DNA of 64,000 nt from Salinimicrobium sp963739625 (GTDB lineage: Bacteria; Bacteroidota; Bacteroidia; Flavobacteriales; Flavobacteriaceae). Of the stretch, positions 8,872 to 17,969 are shown in pieces. Every line of letters begins with the position of its first letter. Positions within the stretch are counted from its first letter, which is position 1. Where the stretch lies: assembly GCA_963739625.1 (NCBI GenBank), contig CAVUAU010000007.1, positions 182,738 through 246,737 on the forward strand, read 5' to 3'. The notes below the pieces were generated by a model. The model did not search any database. It was given only the letters and a program-made list of their open reading frames with translations, and was not told the DNA's origin. The translations under genes and the position numbers were made by a program.

Positions 8872-8879
8872 TATTTTTG
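8872..8879 (+). promoter_or_regulatory. Candidate TAnnTTTG promoter of the araC-type gene
   Basis: TATTTTTG lies 20 bp before the ATG at 8899. Upstream is a G+C-rich hairpin-prone stretch (CTGCCCGTCATGCGGGCTG, about 8837-8855). Confidence 0.4.
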
Positions 8880-8898
8880 TAAGTTATAAACCATATAA

Positions 8899-9954
8899 AT
8901 GAAGATATCTGTAAAAGCACTTCCAATTCAGGATGTAATTGAAGATCTCGCTAATGCTTTTGAAGTTGAGGTTCATGAAGACAATAAAGAACTCACTATA
9001 GAAATACCCAAAAAAATTGGTAAGGGATACATCCGTGGTACCAACTTTAGGTCCGGGATTGGAATCGTACAATACAACTGTACATTTTTTGAAGATCTGG
9101 AAATCCATTTTACCAGTGACAAGACCCACCCGTTAAAATTTATTTTTTGTTCAGAAGGCCGTGTTGCCCATAGTTTTGCACACGACAAGACAAAACATGA
9201 AATAGATACTTATCAAAATATTATTGTTTCGAGTGAAGCCAATAACGGCCATGTACTCTACTTTACTGCAAACCAGGTAGCCAATGTGTCAAGCCTGGAG
9301 ATCAATAGAGAACAATTTGCCAGCTATATTACTTACGATTATAGCGATCTTGAACCTCGATTGAAAAGGGTCCTTCAGGATTCTGAATCTGAAACACAGT
9401 TTCTTTACCATGGTAACTACAGTATCAATTCGGCCAGTATTGTAGAAGAGATCCATGAAAAAGAACTTTCGGGCTTCCTTAGATCCATTTTCCTGGAAGG
9501 TAAAACTTTTGAAATGCTTTCCAAGCAAATTACCCAATACCAGGACGACCAGCTCAATGATAAGCCACAGATCATGAGAAGGACAGATGTGGAGAAGGTG
9601 AAAAGAGCGGTGAATGTAATAGAGGAAAACCTCAACCAAAATTTCTCTGTAGATTATCTTGCCAAGGAAGTGGGAACCAATGTAAACAAACTACAGGAAG
9701 GTTTTAAATATATGTTTGACCTCACTGTAAATAAATATATGCAGCAGGTTAAACTGGAAGCCGCAAAAGATATGCTCTCCACTTCAGAACACAATATTTC
9801 CCAGATCGTTAACCAGATTGGCTTCAATAACAGAAGCTATTTTTCAAAGATCTTTAAAGAGAAATACGGCGTGAGCCCAAAACATTTTCTCAAAAAGAAG
9901 AGAAATATTGAAGAACACAAAGTTGAGAAGATCTCTCATCCCGGGGATGAGTAA
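8899..9954 (+). CDS. AraC family transcriptional regulator
   Basis: The 351-residue protein has an uncharacterised N-terminal sensory part (about 1-220) and a C-terminal AraC DNA-binding domain with two helix-turn-helix motifs (about 240-340). FSVDYLAKEVGTNVNKLQEGF forms the first HTH region, and SQIVNQIGFNNRSYFSKIF with YGVSPKHFLKK is the diagnostic second. No signal peptide or membrane segment is present. It faces away from the nitroreductase and converges on a GAF histidine kinase. The regulon and ligand are unknown. Confidence 0.92.
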   Translation: MKISVKALPIQDVIEDLANAFEVEVHEDNKELTIEIPKKIGKGYIRGTNFRSGIGIVQYNCTFFEDLEIHFTSDKTHPLKFIFCSEGRVAHSFAHDKTKHEIDTYQNIIVSSEANNGHVLYFTANQVANVSSLEINREQFASYITYDYSDLEPRLKRVLQDSESETQFLYHGNYSINSASIVEEIHEKELSGFLRSIFLEGKTFEMLSKQITQYQDDQLNDKPQIMRRTDVEKVKRAVNVIEENLNQNFSVDYLAKEVGTNVNKLQEGFKYMFDLTVNKYMQQVKLEAAKDMLSTSEHNISQIVNQIGFNNRSYFSKIFKEKYGVSPKHFLKKKRNIEEHKVEKISHPGDE

Positions 9955-9956
9955 GT

Positions 9957-11156
9957 TTATGCTCCTTCTGAAAGTGGAAGCTCAATAATAAAACAGGATC
10001 CTTTGTCTTTTCCCTCACTGGTGGCATAGATCTTTCCTTTATGTGCATTGATGATCTCTTTTGCCAGAAAGAGTCCTAATCCTGTTGATATTTCACCTCC
10101 GGTGGGCTGGGCGCTCAATGAAGTAAATTTCCGAAAAAGGTTCTTAAGATCATCTTTACTAAGACCGGGGCCTTTATCGGTTACGCTTATTACCGCCAGC
10201 TCCTCTCTTACCTCCAGGGCCACCTGTATGTTTTTACCTTCGCCCGAATATTTGATCGCGTTATTGATTACGTTGTCCACTACCTCTGTAAGTCGTCTAT
10301 GATCGGCGAAAACAGTACATGAAGGTTTTTTGATGAATTTCAGTATCTGTCCTTTTTTCTTGGCCAGAGTGCGATTCGCACTTATCACGCCTTTCAAAAG
10401 TTCTTTCAGGTCCACCTTTTCCAGCCTCAAATGAGCGTTTCCGGCGCCGTCCATGGCATTCTCCAACAATTCGTTGATTGTCAATGCCATTCTTTTGCCG
10501 GCATCTTTGATTTGCCGGGAGATATCATCAATCGCTGTAGGATTGGCTTTATTCTGCATGATAAGCTCGGCCAGCAAAGGCATTATAGACACAGGATTCT
10601 TAAGGTCATGAGCCGTTGTATTGAGAATCTGGTGATGGTGTTTCACGGCAGTTCGCGCCTCCAGCTGCAGCTCCATTTGGTCCATGACAAGTCCGGCAAG
10701 ATCTCTCAAAATTTCTTTCTCCGTATGGCTCAGGCTGCGAGGTTTTGTGTCCAAAACACAAAAAGTGCCCAGGTTATAACCTTCCACAGTGTTTAACGGT
10801 ACTGCACAATAAAACTGAAGACCAAATTCACCTGCTACCAAAGGATTGGCCAGTGTGCGTGGGTCTTTCCTTGCATCTTCGACAGTGTAGAGTTCATCAC
10901 TCAGAATAGCTGAAGCACAAAGACCCGGTTCCCTATCCACCTCCTGCAGCTCCACACCAAATTTGCTTTTAAACCAGATTCTATCTGTATCTACAAGGCT
11001 TACAATAGCTATTGGAACGTTCAGAAGTCTGGCCGCCAGTCTGGTAATACGGTCAAACCTGCCATCGGGTGGAGTGTCAAGAATATCGTACTTCTGCAAT
11101 ACTTCTATTCTTGCCGCCTCCTTTAGGGCAGCCTGGTCAAATTCAAGGTGCACCAT
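9957..11156 (-). CDS. Soluble GAF-domain sensor histidine kinase
   Basis: The 399-residue protein has an N-terminal GAF domain (about 20-165, with DTPPDGRFDRITRLAA and PGLCASAIL), a HisKA domain with the phosphoacceptor H183 in TAHDLKNPVS, and a HATPase_c domain with N-box NVINNAIKYS, G1 DKGPGLS and G2 GLGLF. There are no membrane segments, so it senses a cytoplasmic signal. No response regulator is adjacent, so it is an orphan kinase. Its stop lies 2 bp from the convergent araC-type gene. Confidence 0.93.
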   Translation of the reverse strand: MVHLEFDQAALKEAARIEVLQKYDILDTPPDGRFDRITRLAARLLNVPIAIVSLVDTDRIWFKSKFGVELQEVDREPGLCASAILSDELYTVEDARKDPRTLANPLVAGEFGLQFYCAVPLNTVEGYNLGTFCVLDTKPRSLSHTEKEILRDLAGLVMDQMELQLEARTAVKHHHQILNTTAHDLKNPVSIMPLLAELIMQNKANPTAIDDISRQIKDAGKRMALTINELLENAMDGAGNAHLRLEKVDLKELLKGVISANRTLAKKKGQILKFIKKPSCTVFADHRRLTEVVDNVINNAIKYSGEGKNIQVALEVREELAVISVTDKGPGLSKDDLKNLFRKFTSLSAQPTGGEISTGLGLFLAKEIINAHKGKIYATSEGKDKGSCFIIELPLSEGA

Positions 11157-11239
11157 ACTGCTGATCTTAAATTGCTTAAAGATAAATAATTCTTAAATAA
11201 ATCCTAATTTTAAACTCTAAGCCCTCCAGATGCAGTAGG

Positions 11240-13660
11240 TTATGAAGAGAGAGCATCAAGTGCTTTTTCAATATCAATACCTTCTCCCAGCACCGGCAGG
11301 AATAAATCTGGTTTCTGTTTAATACGTTCGGGCATGGTCTTAATTGTAAAATCTCTCATATCCAGGCCCGGTTTAACTTCTTCCCATTCCAGGGGTGCAG
11401 AGACTGTTGCTCCCGGCTTGGGTCTCGCACAATAGGGAGCCGCCAGGGTTTGCCCCTTCCTATTCTGCAGAAAATCCAGATAGATCTTTCCTTTTCTCTT
11501 TTTCACATTCCGTTCCATCGTGGTAAGTTCCGGCAGTTGATCCTTTATGAAGTAACACAACACTTTAGTGAAATCTTTAGCCTGGTCATAATCATACTTT
11601 GCTCCTAAGGGAATATAAATGTGCAATCCACTGGAGCCGGATGTTTTTACATATCCCTCTATTTTTGCTTTATCCAATACCTCTTTTGCCACCAGAGCTA
11701 CCTCAATAACCTCTTCAAAAGTGGTCTTTTCAGAAGGGTCTATGTCTATCACAGTATAATCGGGAGTTAATAAAGTTTCGCGCCGGGAATTCCAGGGATT
11801 CAGCTCAATACATCCCAAATTGGCGAGATAAATGAGGCTGGCTTCGTTCTGGCACATAATGTATTCAAGATGTTTATTGTTATGTTCAGAAAAGATCCTT
11901 GCCGTCTCCAGCCAATGTGGAAATATTCCCGTGGTATCTTTCTGGTAAAAACCTTTTTCCTTTATACCATTTGGAAAGCGGTGAAGATTCTCCGGCCGGT
12001 CCTTCAAAAAAGGCAAAATGTATTCTGATATCTGCAGGTAATATTCAATGAGATCGTACTTCCTGATGCCCGAATCTGGCCAGTACACTTTTTCGAGGTT
12101 GCTGACCGGGACAGAAATCCCTCCGATTTCAAGGCTGTCTCCGGACTTTTTTGAAGGTTTATGCTTCGGAACCTTTACCACTTTTTCCCTGTCAATTTCC
12201 GAAGGAACTTTGTCAAACCTCAACCCTTTAAAGGAAGGGTGCCGCATATGTCCACTTTTGGTCCATTCAGAAAAATTGACCTCACAAACAAGTTCAGGGC
12301 TTAACCAGGTCGCTTCACGCCCTTTAAGGTTAATCTTTTTTGAAAAAGGACTTTCCTCCTGCACCAGCGGCTGAAACTTTTCAAACAGTTCTTTTCGGCT
12401 CGCCGAATTAAAACCGGTCCCACAATTACCAATGTACACCAGTTTATCATCTTTGTTCATTCCCAGGATGAGCGACCCGAAAGGTGCCGCACTGTCTGAA
12501 GGGGTGTAGCCGCAAATGAGCGCCTCCTGACTTTCAAATGCTTTTATCTTCAGCCATTTATCGCTGCGACTCCCGGGAATATACTGTGAGTCTGCCTGCT
12601 TGGCGATCACTCCTTCCATGCCTGAGTTTACTGCCTGCTCAAAAAAGGTCTTTCCAATACTCTCTACGTGGTCGCAGTAATAAACACCGGGAATGTCTTC
12701 AATTACTGCGGGAATTAAACTTTTTCGTTCTGTTAAAGGCAAATGCATGATGTTGTGCCCATTGAGGTACAACAGGTCAAAGACATAGTATCTCAATTCT
12801 CCCGGCTGACCTTTTTTGTAGTTCTGCAACTGGTTGAACTGCGGCTTTCCTTCTTCATCCAGCACCACCACCTCGCCATCAAGGATCACATCGTGGGGAA
12901 TGGTTTTAAGATGCTCGTAGAGTTCAGAAAATTTATTCTTGTAAGAAATTCCGTTGCGGGAATAGAAGTCCACTTTCCCGTGTTGAATGTTGGCCAGGGC
13001 CCTGTATCCATCCCATTTGAGTTCATAGATCCAGTTGGCCTTGTTGAAGATTTCAGGCGCTTTGGTAGCCAGCATGGGTTTTACGAGCTCGGTAACTTTT
13101 AGATGTTTTACCTTTTCGGCATCAGCATGTTCGCTAAGGTTTTCTGCATCATAATCAAGATCTGTCGAAAAATCATCTTTCTTCTTGATGAGCAGCCACT
13201 GGTTATCTTTCTCGCCTCCCCGCCTGGTGTGGACCAGAGCAAAAGTACCGCGCACTTTTTTTCCGAAGAATTCCAGTTTAAGATCTCCTTTTTTCAGCAT
13301 TTTTAAGAGATCTTCTTCTGTTCCGCCTCCTGCGGGCCGATAAGTCCCGGTATCCCAAATGCTCATCTCCCCGGCCCCGTAATTTCCCTTGGGAATAGTG
13401 CCGTGAAAAGTGAGATATTTGATAGGATGATCTTCGGTCTGAATAGCCAGGCGTTTATCCTGCGGATTCATGCTGGGGCCTTTAGGAACGGCCCAACTTT
13501 TTAAAACACCTTCCATTTCCAGTCTTAGATCATAATGCAGCCGGCTCGCCCGATGCCGCTGAAAGGTAAACCGCAAATGATCTGATTTCTCGTCGTATTC
13601 AGCACCCGGCTCGGGCGTATTCTTAAAATCCCTTTTTCGAGTATACTCGTCCAGTCCCAT
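11240..13660 (-). CDS. ligD: Multifunctional DNA ligase D (LigD) of bacterial NHEJ
   Basis: The 806-residue enzyme repairs double-strand breaks with Ku. Domains in order: 3'-phosphoesterase (about 1-160, HYDLRLEMEG at 42-51 and HGTIPKGNYGAGE); ATP-dependent ligase (about 195-490, adenylated lysine K215 in YELKWDGYRA); and archaeo-eukaryotic-primase-type polymerase (about 515-806, catalytic D639 and D641 in VIDIDPSEK). The PE-Lig-Pol order matches Pseudomonas LigD and differs from mycobacteria. It starts directly after the ku stop with no gap. A second, single-domain ligase is encoded at 34.3 kb. Confidence 0.97.
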   Translation of the reverse strand: MGLDEYTRKRDFKNTPEPGAEYDEKSDHLRFTFQRHRASRLHYDLRLEMEGVLKSWAVPKGPSMNPQDKRLAIQTEDHPIKYLTFHGTIPKGNYGAGEMSIWDTGTYRPAGGGTEEDLLKMLKKGDLKLEFFGKKVRGTFALVHTRRGGEKDNQWLLIKKKDDFSTDLDYDAENLSEHADAEKVKHLKVTELVKPMLATKAPEIFNKANWIYELKWDGYRALANIQHGKVDFYSRNGISYKNKFSELYEHLKTIPHDVILDGEVVVLDEEGKPQFNQLQNYKKGQPGELRYYVFDLLYLNGHNIMHLPLTERKSLIPAVIEDIPGVYYCDHVESIGKTFFEQAVNSGMEGVIAKQADSQYIPGSRSDKWLKIKAFESQEALICGYTPSDSAAPFGSLILGMNKDDKLVYIGNCGTGFNSASRKELFEKFQPLVQEESPFSKKINLKGREATWLSPELVCEVNFSEWTKSGHMRHPSFKGLRFDKVPSEIDREKVVKVPKHKPSKKSGDSLEIGGISVPVSNLEKVYWPDSGIRKYDLIEYYLQISEYILPFLKDRPENLHRFPNGIKEKGFYQKDTTGIFPHWLETARIFSEHNNKHLEYIMCQNEASLIYLANLGCIELNPWNSRRETLLTPDYTVIDIDPSEKTTFEEVIEVALVAKEVLDKAKIEGYVKTSGSSGLHIYIPLGAKYDYDQAKDFTKVLCYFIKDQLPELTTMERNVKKRKGKIYLDFLQNRKGQTLAAPYCARPKPGATVSAPLEWEEVKPGLDMRDFTIKTMPERIKQKPDLFLPVLGEGIDIEKALDALSS

Positions 13661-14437
13661 TTATGATGCTTTGCTTTTCTTCTTTTTGTCCAGGCTGGCC
13701 TTAAGCTGTGCCATAAGATCTTTAGCCGGGGTGGGTTTACTTTCAAATTCTTCAATCCTGGTCGTTTGCCCGGCACTTTTGGCTTCAATGATCTTAAGCA
13801 ACTGCTCATTGTACACGTCTTTGTATTTATCAAAATCAAATTCTTCGGTGTACTGCTCTATGAGCGATTTAGCCATAGCGACTTCTTTTTCTGAAACTTT
13901 GGTATCTGGCAGTTTAAGATCTGCGGGGTCCCTAATTTCATCTGCAAATCTTATGACGTGTAATACCAGCGCGTCTTTATATACTCCCACGAGGCTAAGA
14001 TTTTCCTTGGCCCGCATCACAAAAGTCGCTACTCCCAGTTTTCCCGTCTCTTTAAGAGCATTCTTCAGCAAATTATATGATTTCTCCCCGTCTTTTTGAG
14101 GCTCGAGAAAATAGGGTTTTTTAAAAAGTACATCGGCCACATCTCCTTCCTCAATGAATTCCTCAATGTCGATAGTCCGGGATTTTTTGACATTAGCCTT
14201 ATCAAAGTCCTCCTTATCAAGGATGATATAAGAATCGTCCTGTTTATAACCTTTCACAATGTCTTTGTACTCCACTTCCTCCCCCGTCTTCTCATTCACC
14301 CGTTTATACCTTATCCTGGCGTGGTCGTGTTTGTCGAGCATGTCGAGATCCAGCTTTCGCTCCTCACTTCCCGAGTACATTTTAATGGGGATGGTCACCA
14401 GACCAAAACTTATAGAACCGTTCCAAATCGACCTCAT
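13661..14437 (-). CDS. ku: Non-homologous end-joining protein Ku
   Basis: The 258-residue bacterial Ku is a homodimeric ring that binds DNA ends and recruits LigD. The start MRSIWNGSISFGLVTIPIKMY is the hallmark N-terminus. The core beta-barrel is followed by a short Lys-rich tail ending in SLDKKKKSKAS, which in other Ku proteins contacts LigD or DNA. It is the first gene of a two-gene operon with ligD (zero spacing). Confidence 0.97.
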   Translation of the reverse strand: MRSIWNGSISFGLVTIPIKMYSGSEERKLDLDMLDKHDHARIRYKRVNEKTGEEVEYKDIVKGYKQDDSYIILDKEDFDKANVKKSRTIDIEEFIEEGDVADVLFKKPYFLEPQKDGEKSYNLLKNALKETGKLGVATFVMRAKENLSLVGVYKDALVLHVIRFADEIRDPADLKLPDTKVSEKEVAMAKSLIEQYTEEFDFDKYKDVYNEQLLKIIEAKSAGQTTRIEEFESKPTPAKDLMAQLKASLDKKKKSKAS

Positions 14438-14655
14438 AATTCTGTTTTTGTGGTTGTTTCACTACAAGATAAAAGAATTTGAGGCCATTTCTAAAGGATT
14501 AGCATTGTGTTAACTCACAGCGTCATAAGCTGTTATATTTCTGCTGAATTTCATCCAAATCTGCTAAACTTTTCTTAAGCCTTTTGCCATGCCTTAAAAA
14601 ACCAACTAACTTGAAAAGAGCTGATTTTACTGAAGATTGAATAAAAATAGACGCT

Positions 14656-15513
14656 ATGAAAAGATTAGAAGATAAAGTGGCCATCGTCACCGGTGGCGCA
14701 ACCGGAATAGGAGAAGCGATCTCAAAACTCTTTGCCCTTGAAGGAGCCAAAGTTCTCGTGGTTGGAATGCCACAGGACCCGGTAAAGGAGGTCATTCAGG
14801 ATATTAAAAAAGACGGCGGTACCGCCATTGGATATTCTGCAGATATCTCTACGGAAGAAGACGCCAAAGAAGCAGTAGAAACAGTTATCAAACATTTTGG
14901 TCATCTCAATATACTCATCAACAATGCCGGGGTCTATCCCGAAGTAAATACGGTTGACGAGTTTTCTATTGACGCCTTTGATAATCTTCTGAAAAACAAT
15001 ATCAGAACCACTTTTTTGATGACCAGGTTTTCCATACCATACCTCAAAAAAACCCGTGGCTGCATTGTTTCTGCCGGTTCTGAAGCTGGAAAAATAGGTA
15101 TTGCGAATGTCACTCCCTATGGCGGCACAAAAGGTTTTGTGCATGCATTCATGAAGGGCGTGGCAGTAGAACAGGCCAAAAATGGCATAAGGGCCAATTG
15201 TGTAGCACCCGGTCCTATAGACACGGCATGGACACATAAAGAAACCAGCGACATCAACAAAAAGATGGAAAAACAGCTCATTGAAGCAGTGCCTATGGGC
15301 AGGCGGGGAACTCCCGAAGAGATCGCTAATGTTTACCTCTTCCTGGCTTCAGAGGAAGCCTCTTACGTGACGGGAGCAGTTTTCTCTGTCGATGGAGGAA
15401 CCATTCTGGCCAAGGGCGCTGTTGGCAGCCAGGTGCCGTCTAAACTTGCGAAAGAACCTAAAGGTCGCCTGAACCTCAAACACCAAAAAGACGGTGCCAC
15501 CAATCTTAGATAA
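14656..15513 (+). CDS. Short-chain dehydrogenase/reductase
   Basis: This is a 285-residue classical SDR with a Rossmann fold. The cofactor motif TGGATGIGEA lies at 12-21, NNAG at 89-92, and the catalytic pair is Y155 and K159 in YGGTKGF with a serine at 139 or 142. It ends in a family-typical SVDGGTILA followed by a basic tail of about 30 residues (KLAKEPKGRLNLKHQK) that is longer than usual. The substrate is unknown. It is followed by a flavodoxin-like gene 18 bp downstream, probably co-transcribed. Confidence 0.9.
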   Translation: MKRLEDKVAIVTGGATGIGEAISKLFALEGAKVLVVGMPQDPVKEVIQDIKKDGGTAIGYSADISTEEDAKEAVETVIKHFGHLNILINNAGVYPEVNTVDEFSIDAFDNLLKNNIRTTFLMTRFSIPYLKKTRGCIVSAGSEAGKIGIANVTPYGGTKGFVHAFMKGVAVEQAKNGIRANCVAPGPIDTAWTHKETSDINKKMEKQLIEAVPMGRRGTPEEIANVYLFLASEEASYVTGAVFSVDGGTILAKGAVGSQVPSKLAKEPKGRLNLKHQKDGATNLR

Positions 15514-15531
15514 TCCATAAAAAACTTAAAC

Positions 15532-16191
15532 ATGGCTTTAAAAGCACTTTTTTTAAACTGCACACTTAAGAAATCTCCCGAAACCTCAAATACGCATGCT
15601 TTTATTGAAAATGCTGCCCGCATTTTCCACGAACTCGACGTTGAGACCGAAGAAATCCGGGTGGTAGACCACGATGTAAAATTCGGGAATACTTCAGATG
15701 AAGGAAACGGGGATGCCTGGCCGCAGATCCTGGAAAAAGTAAAATCATCAGACATTTTTATCATCGCAACCCCTATTTGGCGTGGCGATCGCAGTGCGGT
15801 AGCCAAGATGGTCAACGAAAGATTTGACGGGATCTGGAGTGAAGCAGATGAAGATACCGGCAGATACCCAACTTACAACAAGGTTGGCGGAGTAATGGTT
15901 GATGGAAACGAAGACGGAGCCAAAAAAGCCATTTCAAGCATTCTTTTTGATCTTTCTGAACATGGCTTTACTATTCCCGTCAATGCTTTTAGCTATTACG
16001 TTGGTAAAGCAGGTCCCGGTCCATCTTATATCGAAGCCGAAGGTGATAAACACTTTTTCACCAACAATATGCTTTTCCAGATGGTGCATAATATGGTCTT
16101 TATGGCCAAAACACTCAGAGAAACTCCTTATCCCACCAATTTGAAACAGCTTTCAGAAAAAGCGAAAGCAATAAGTAAATCACAAGACTAA
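15532..16191 (+). CDS. Flavodoxin-fold NAD(P)H-dependent oxidoreductase
   Basis: The 219-residue protein has a flavodoxin-like FMN-binding fold. The phosphate-binding loop is NCTLKKSPETSNT at about residues 9-21, and the isoalloxazine loop is in ATPIWRGDRSAVAK. No membrane segment is present. It is co-oriented with the SDR upstream (18 bp) and a small membrane protein downstream (18 bp). It is likely a quinone or FMN reductase; the substrate is not predictable. Confidence 0.85.
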   Translation: MALKALFLNCTLKKSPETSNTHAFIENAARIFHELDVETEEIRVVDHDVKFGNTSDEGNGDAWPQILEKVKSSDIFIIATPIWRGDRSAVAKMVNERFDGIWSEADEDTGRYPTYNKVGGVMVDGNEDGAKKAISSILFDLSEHGFTIPVNAFSYYVGKAGPGPSYIEAEGDKHFFTNNMLFQMVHNMVFMAKTLRETPYPTNLKQLSEKAKAISKSQD

Positions 16192-16209
16192 CCTTAAATC
16201 TCGTTTCTC

Positions 16210-16566
16210 ATGCTAGAATGGTTGATCCATATCCTCATTGATTCAGTTGTACTGCTCGTGGCCGCCAAAATGATGTCGGGAGTGGAATTAAAAGGCTTTA
16301 AAACAGCCATTATTGTCGCTTTGATGATTGGGGTGCTCAGTTTTTTTCTCAGCTGGTTCTTTACCTTGGTGCTCAACCTCGCTACTCTTGGAATTTTTTA
16401 TTTTCTGGGCCTCGGTTTTATAACCCGAACTATAGCTTACGCGATCATAATAGAAGTCGCCGACAAATTAAGCAGCGATTTTAAGACCCACGGATTTCTT
16501 CCCTCCCTCTGGCTGGCGATCCTCCTGGCCTTTGTTGGCGCGATAGTCGATGCAATTATTTTATAA
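16210..16566 (+). CDS. Small four-span membrane protein, phage-holin-family type
   Basis: The 118-residue protein is almost entirely hydrophobic with about four membrane segments (4-24, 32-52, 56-80, 97-118). It resembles the widespread 'phage holin family/4TM' chromosomal proteins, whose role is unknown and which are not usually phage lysis genes. It is the last gene of the SDR-flavodoxin run. A strong terminator-like hairpin begins about 40 bp after the stop. Confidence 0.75.
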   Translation: MLEWLIHILIDSVVLLVAAKMMSGVELKGFKTAIIVALMIGVLSFFLSWFFTLVLNLATLGIFYFLGLGFITRTIAYAIIIEVADKLSSDFKTHGFLPSLWLAILLAFVGAIVDAIIL

Positions 16567-16603
16567 CTTTTATTGCAGCCTGGAAAGCTGCTTTAGGAAT
16601 TTT

Positions 16604-16646
16604 AAACCCGGAAATAGCAGGCATTCTACCTGCCATTTCCGGGTTT
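16604..16646. terminator. Long hairpin terminator between convergent genes
   Basis: AAACCCGGAAATAGCAGG pairs with CCTGCCATTTCCGGGTTT (one mismatch) around a 7-nt loop. It lies between the plus-strand membrane protein and the minus-strand Old Yellow Enzyme and could serve both. Confidence 0.8.
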
Positions 16647-16764
16647 GGAATGGATTGCTTCATTGGCGCAGAAGGTTGAAATTAACAAAAAGATGAGCAT
16701 CTCTCCACCAGCTCCGCCCACTTCGATTTGGAATTTGGACCCCGGGGCTTGGAATTTACTTTGT

Positions 16765-17844
16765 CTATCTTGGTTTCGCCCGTTGATACTGTGGCGGCCA
16801 CTCAACATCTGCCCCTAATTCATTGGCGGCTTCCAGAGGAAAATAAGGATTCCGAAGCAGCTCCCGTGCCATAAAAACAAGATCGGCCTGCTCCTCAAAA
16901 ATGATCTTTTCGGCCTGCTCTGCGTCCATGATGAGGCCAACCGCTCCCGTAGAGATTTCGGCTTCTTTTTTGATCTTTTCAGCAAAACCAACCTGGTATC
17001 CTTTTTTCACAGGGATGACGGCATGAGGCACCGCTCCGCCTGAGGAGCAATCAATGAGATCAACCTCTTCTTCTTTCAGCAACTTGGCCAGGGCGACAGA
17101 ATCTGTTTCATTCCACCCATCCTCTACCCAGTCGGTAGCCGAAATTCTTACAAACAGCGGCAAATTCTCCGGCCATACCTCCCTCACAGCGCGGGTCACC
17201 TGCAGCAATAACCTGCTGCGGTTCTCCAAAGAGCCTCCGTAATTGTCCTCTCTCTTATTGCTAAGAGGAGAAAGGAACTCGTGCAGCAAATAACCGTGGG
17301 CAGCATGTACCTCAATCACTTCAAAACCTGCCGCCAATGCCCTTTTTGCCGCCTCTTTAAAATCGGAAATAACTTTCTCCAATCCATTTTCATCCAAAGC
17401 TGTAGGCGGATTGTCATCCTCTCTAAAACCCACCGCACTGGGAGCTACAGTTTGCCACCCGCCATTTTCACTCGTTAGTTGATTCCCGCCTTTCCAGGGA
17501 CTTGTCGTTGAAGCTTTCCTGCCTGCATGCGCCAGCTGGATTCCCGGTACGCTCCCCTGCTGCTTCAAAAATGTGGTTATTTCCTTAAGCCCGGCAATAT
17601 GTTCGTCTTTCCAGATACCAAGATCATCGGGGGTAATTCTGGCTTCGGGTGAAACTGCTGTAGCTTCAGAAAATACAAGGCCTGCCCCGCCCACTGCCCG
17701 GGTTCCCAGGTGCACCAGGTGCCAGTGATTTGAAAATCCGTCTTCGCTGCTGTACATGCACATGGGCGAAACGGCTATCCTGTTTTTAAATGCTATATCT
17801 CTTATTTTTAATGGCGTAAAAAGCGCAGATGTTTTTTTGGTCAT
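16765..17844 (-). CDS. Old Yellow Enzyme family ene-reductase (YqjM-like)
   Basis: The 359-residue FMN-dependent TIM-barrel oxidoreductase reduces activated C=C bonds. FKNRIAVSPMCMYSSEDG contains the C-x-Y of the YqjM subgroup, HVAHGYLL-type residues appear as HAAHGYLLHEFLSP, and the phosphate-binding end is GAVGLIMDAEQAEKII. It is transcribed toward the hairpin at 16.6 kb and away from the atoE-like transporter. A role in detoxifying unsaturated carbonyls is known for the family; the specific substrate is unknown. Confidence 0.93.
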   Translation of the reverse strand: MTKKTSALFTPLKIRDIAFKNRIAVSPMCMYSSEDGFSNHWHLVHLGTRAVGGAGLVFSEATAVSPEARITPDDLGIWKDEHIAGLKEITTFLKQQGSVPGIQLAHAGRKASTTSPWKGGNQLTSENGGWQTVAPSAVGFREDDNPPTALDENGLEKVISDFKEAAKRALAAGFEVIEVHAAHGYLLHEFLSPLSNKREDNYGGSLENRSRLLLQVTRAVREVWPENLPLFVRISATDWVEDGWNETDSVALAKLLKEEEVDLIDCSSGGAVPHAVIPVKKGYQVGFAEKIKKEAEISTGAVGLIMDAEQAEKIIFEEQADLVFMARELLRNPYFPLEAANELGADVEWPPQYQRAKPR

Positions 17845-17969
17845 TTCTTAAATTTTAGTTGCTGAAAAGTACAAAAAACAGAGAGCTTTTCCCCTGATTT
17901 AACCCACTCTCAAGGCCACTTCCTCAGGTTTTAAGATCAATTTCTGAAAAATTTCAGCATATTTGGGAT

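Noticed and set aside
16210..16566. Prophage holin as evidence of a prophage
   Set aside because: No other phage genes are nearby; such 4-span proteins are common chromosomal genes.
16720..16765. Mobile or regulatory element in TTTGGAATTTGGACCCCGG-type sequence
   Set aside because: It resembles dispersed low-complexity repeats of Bacteroidota, but only one copy is in the window.
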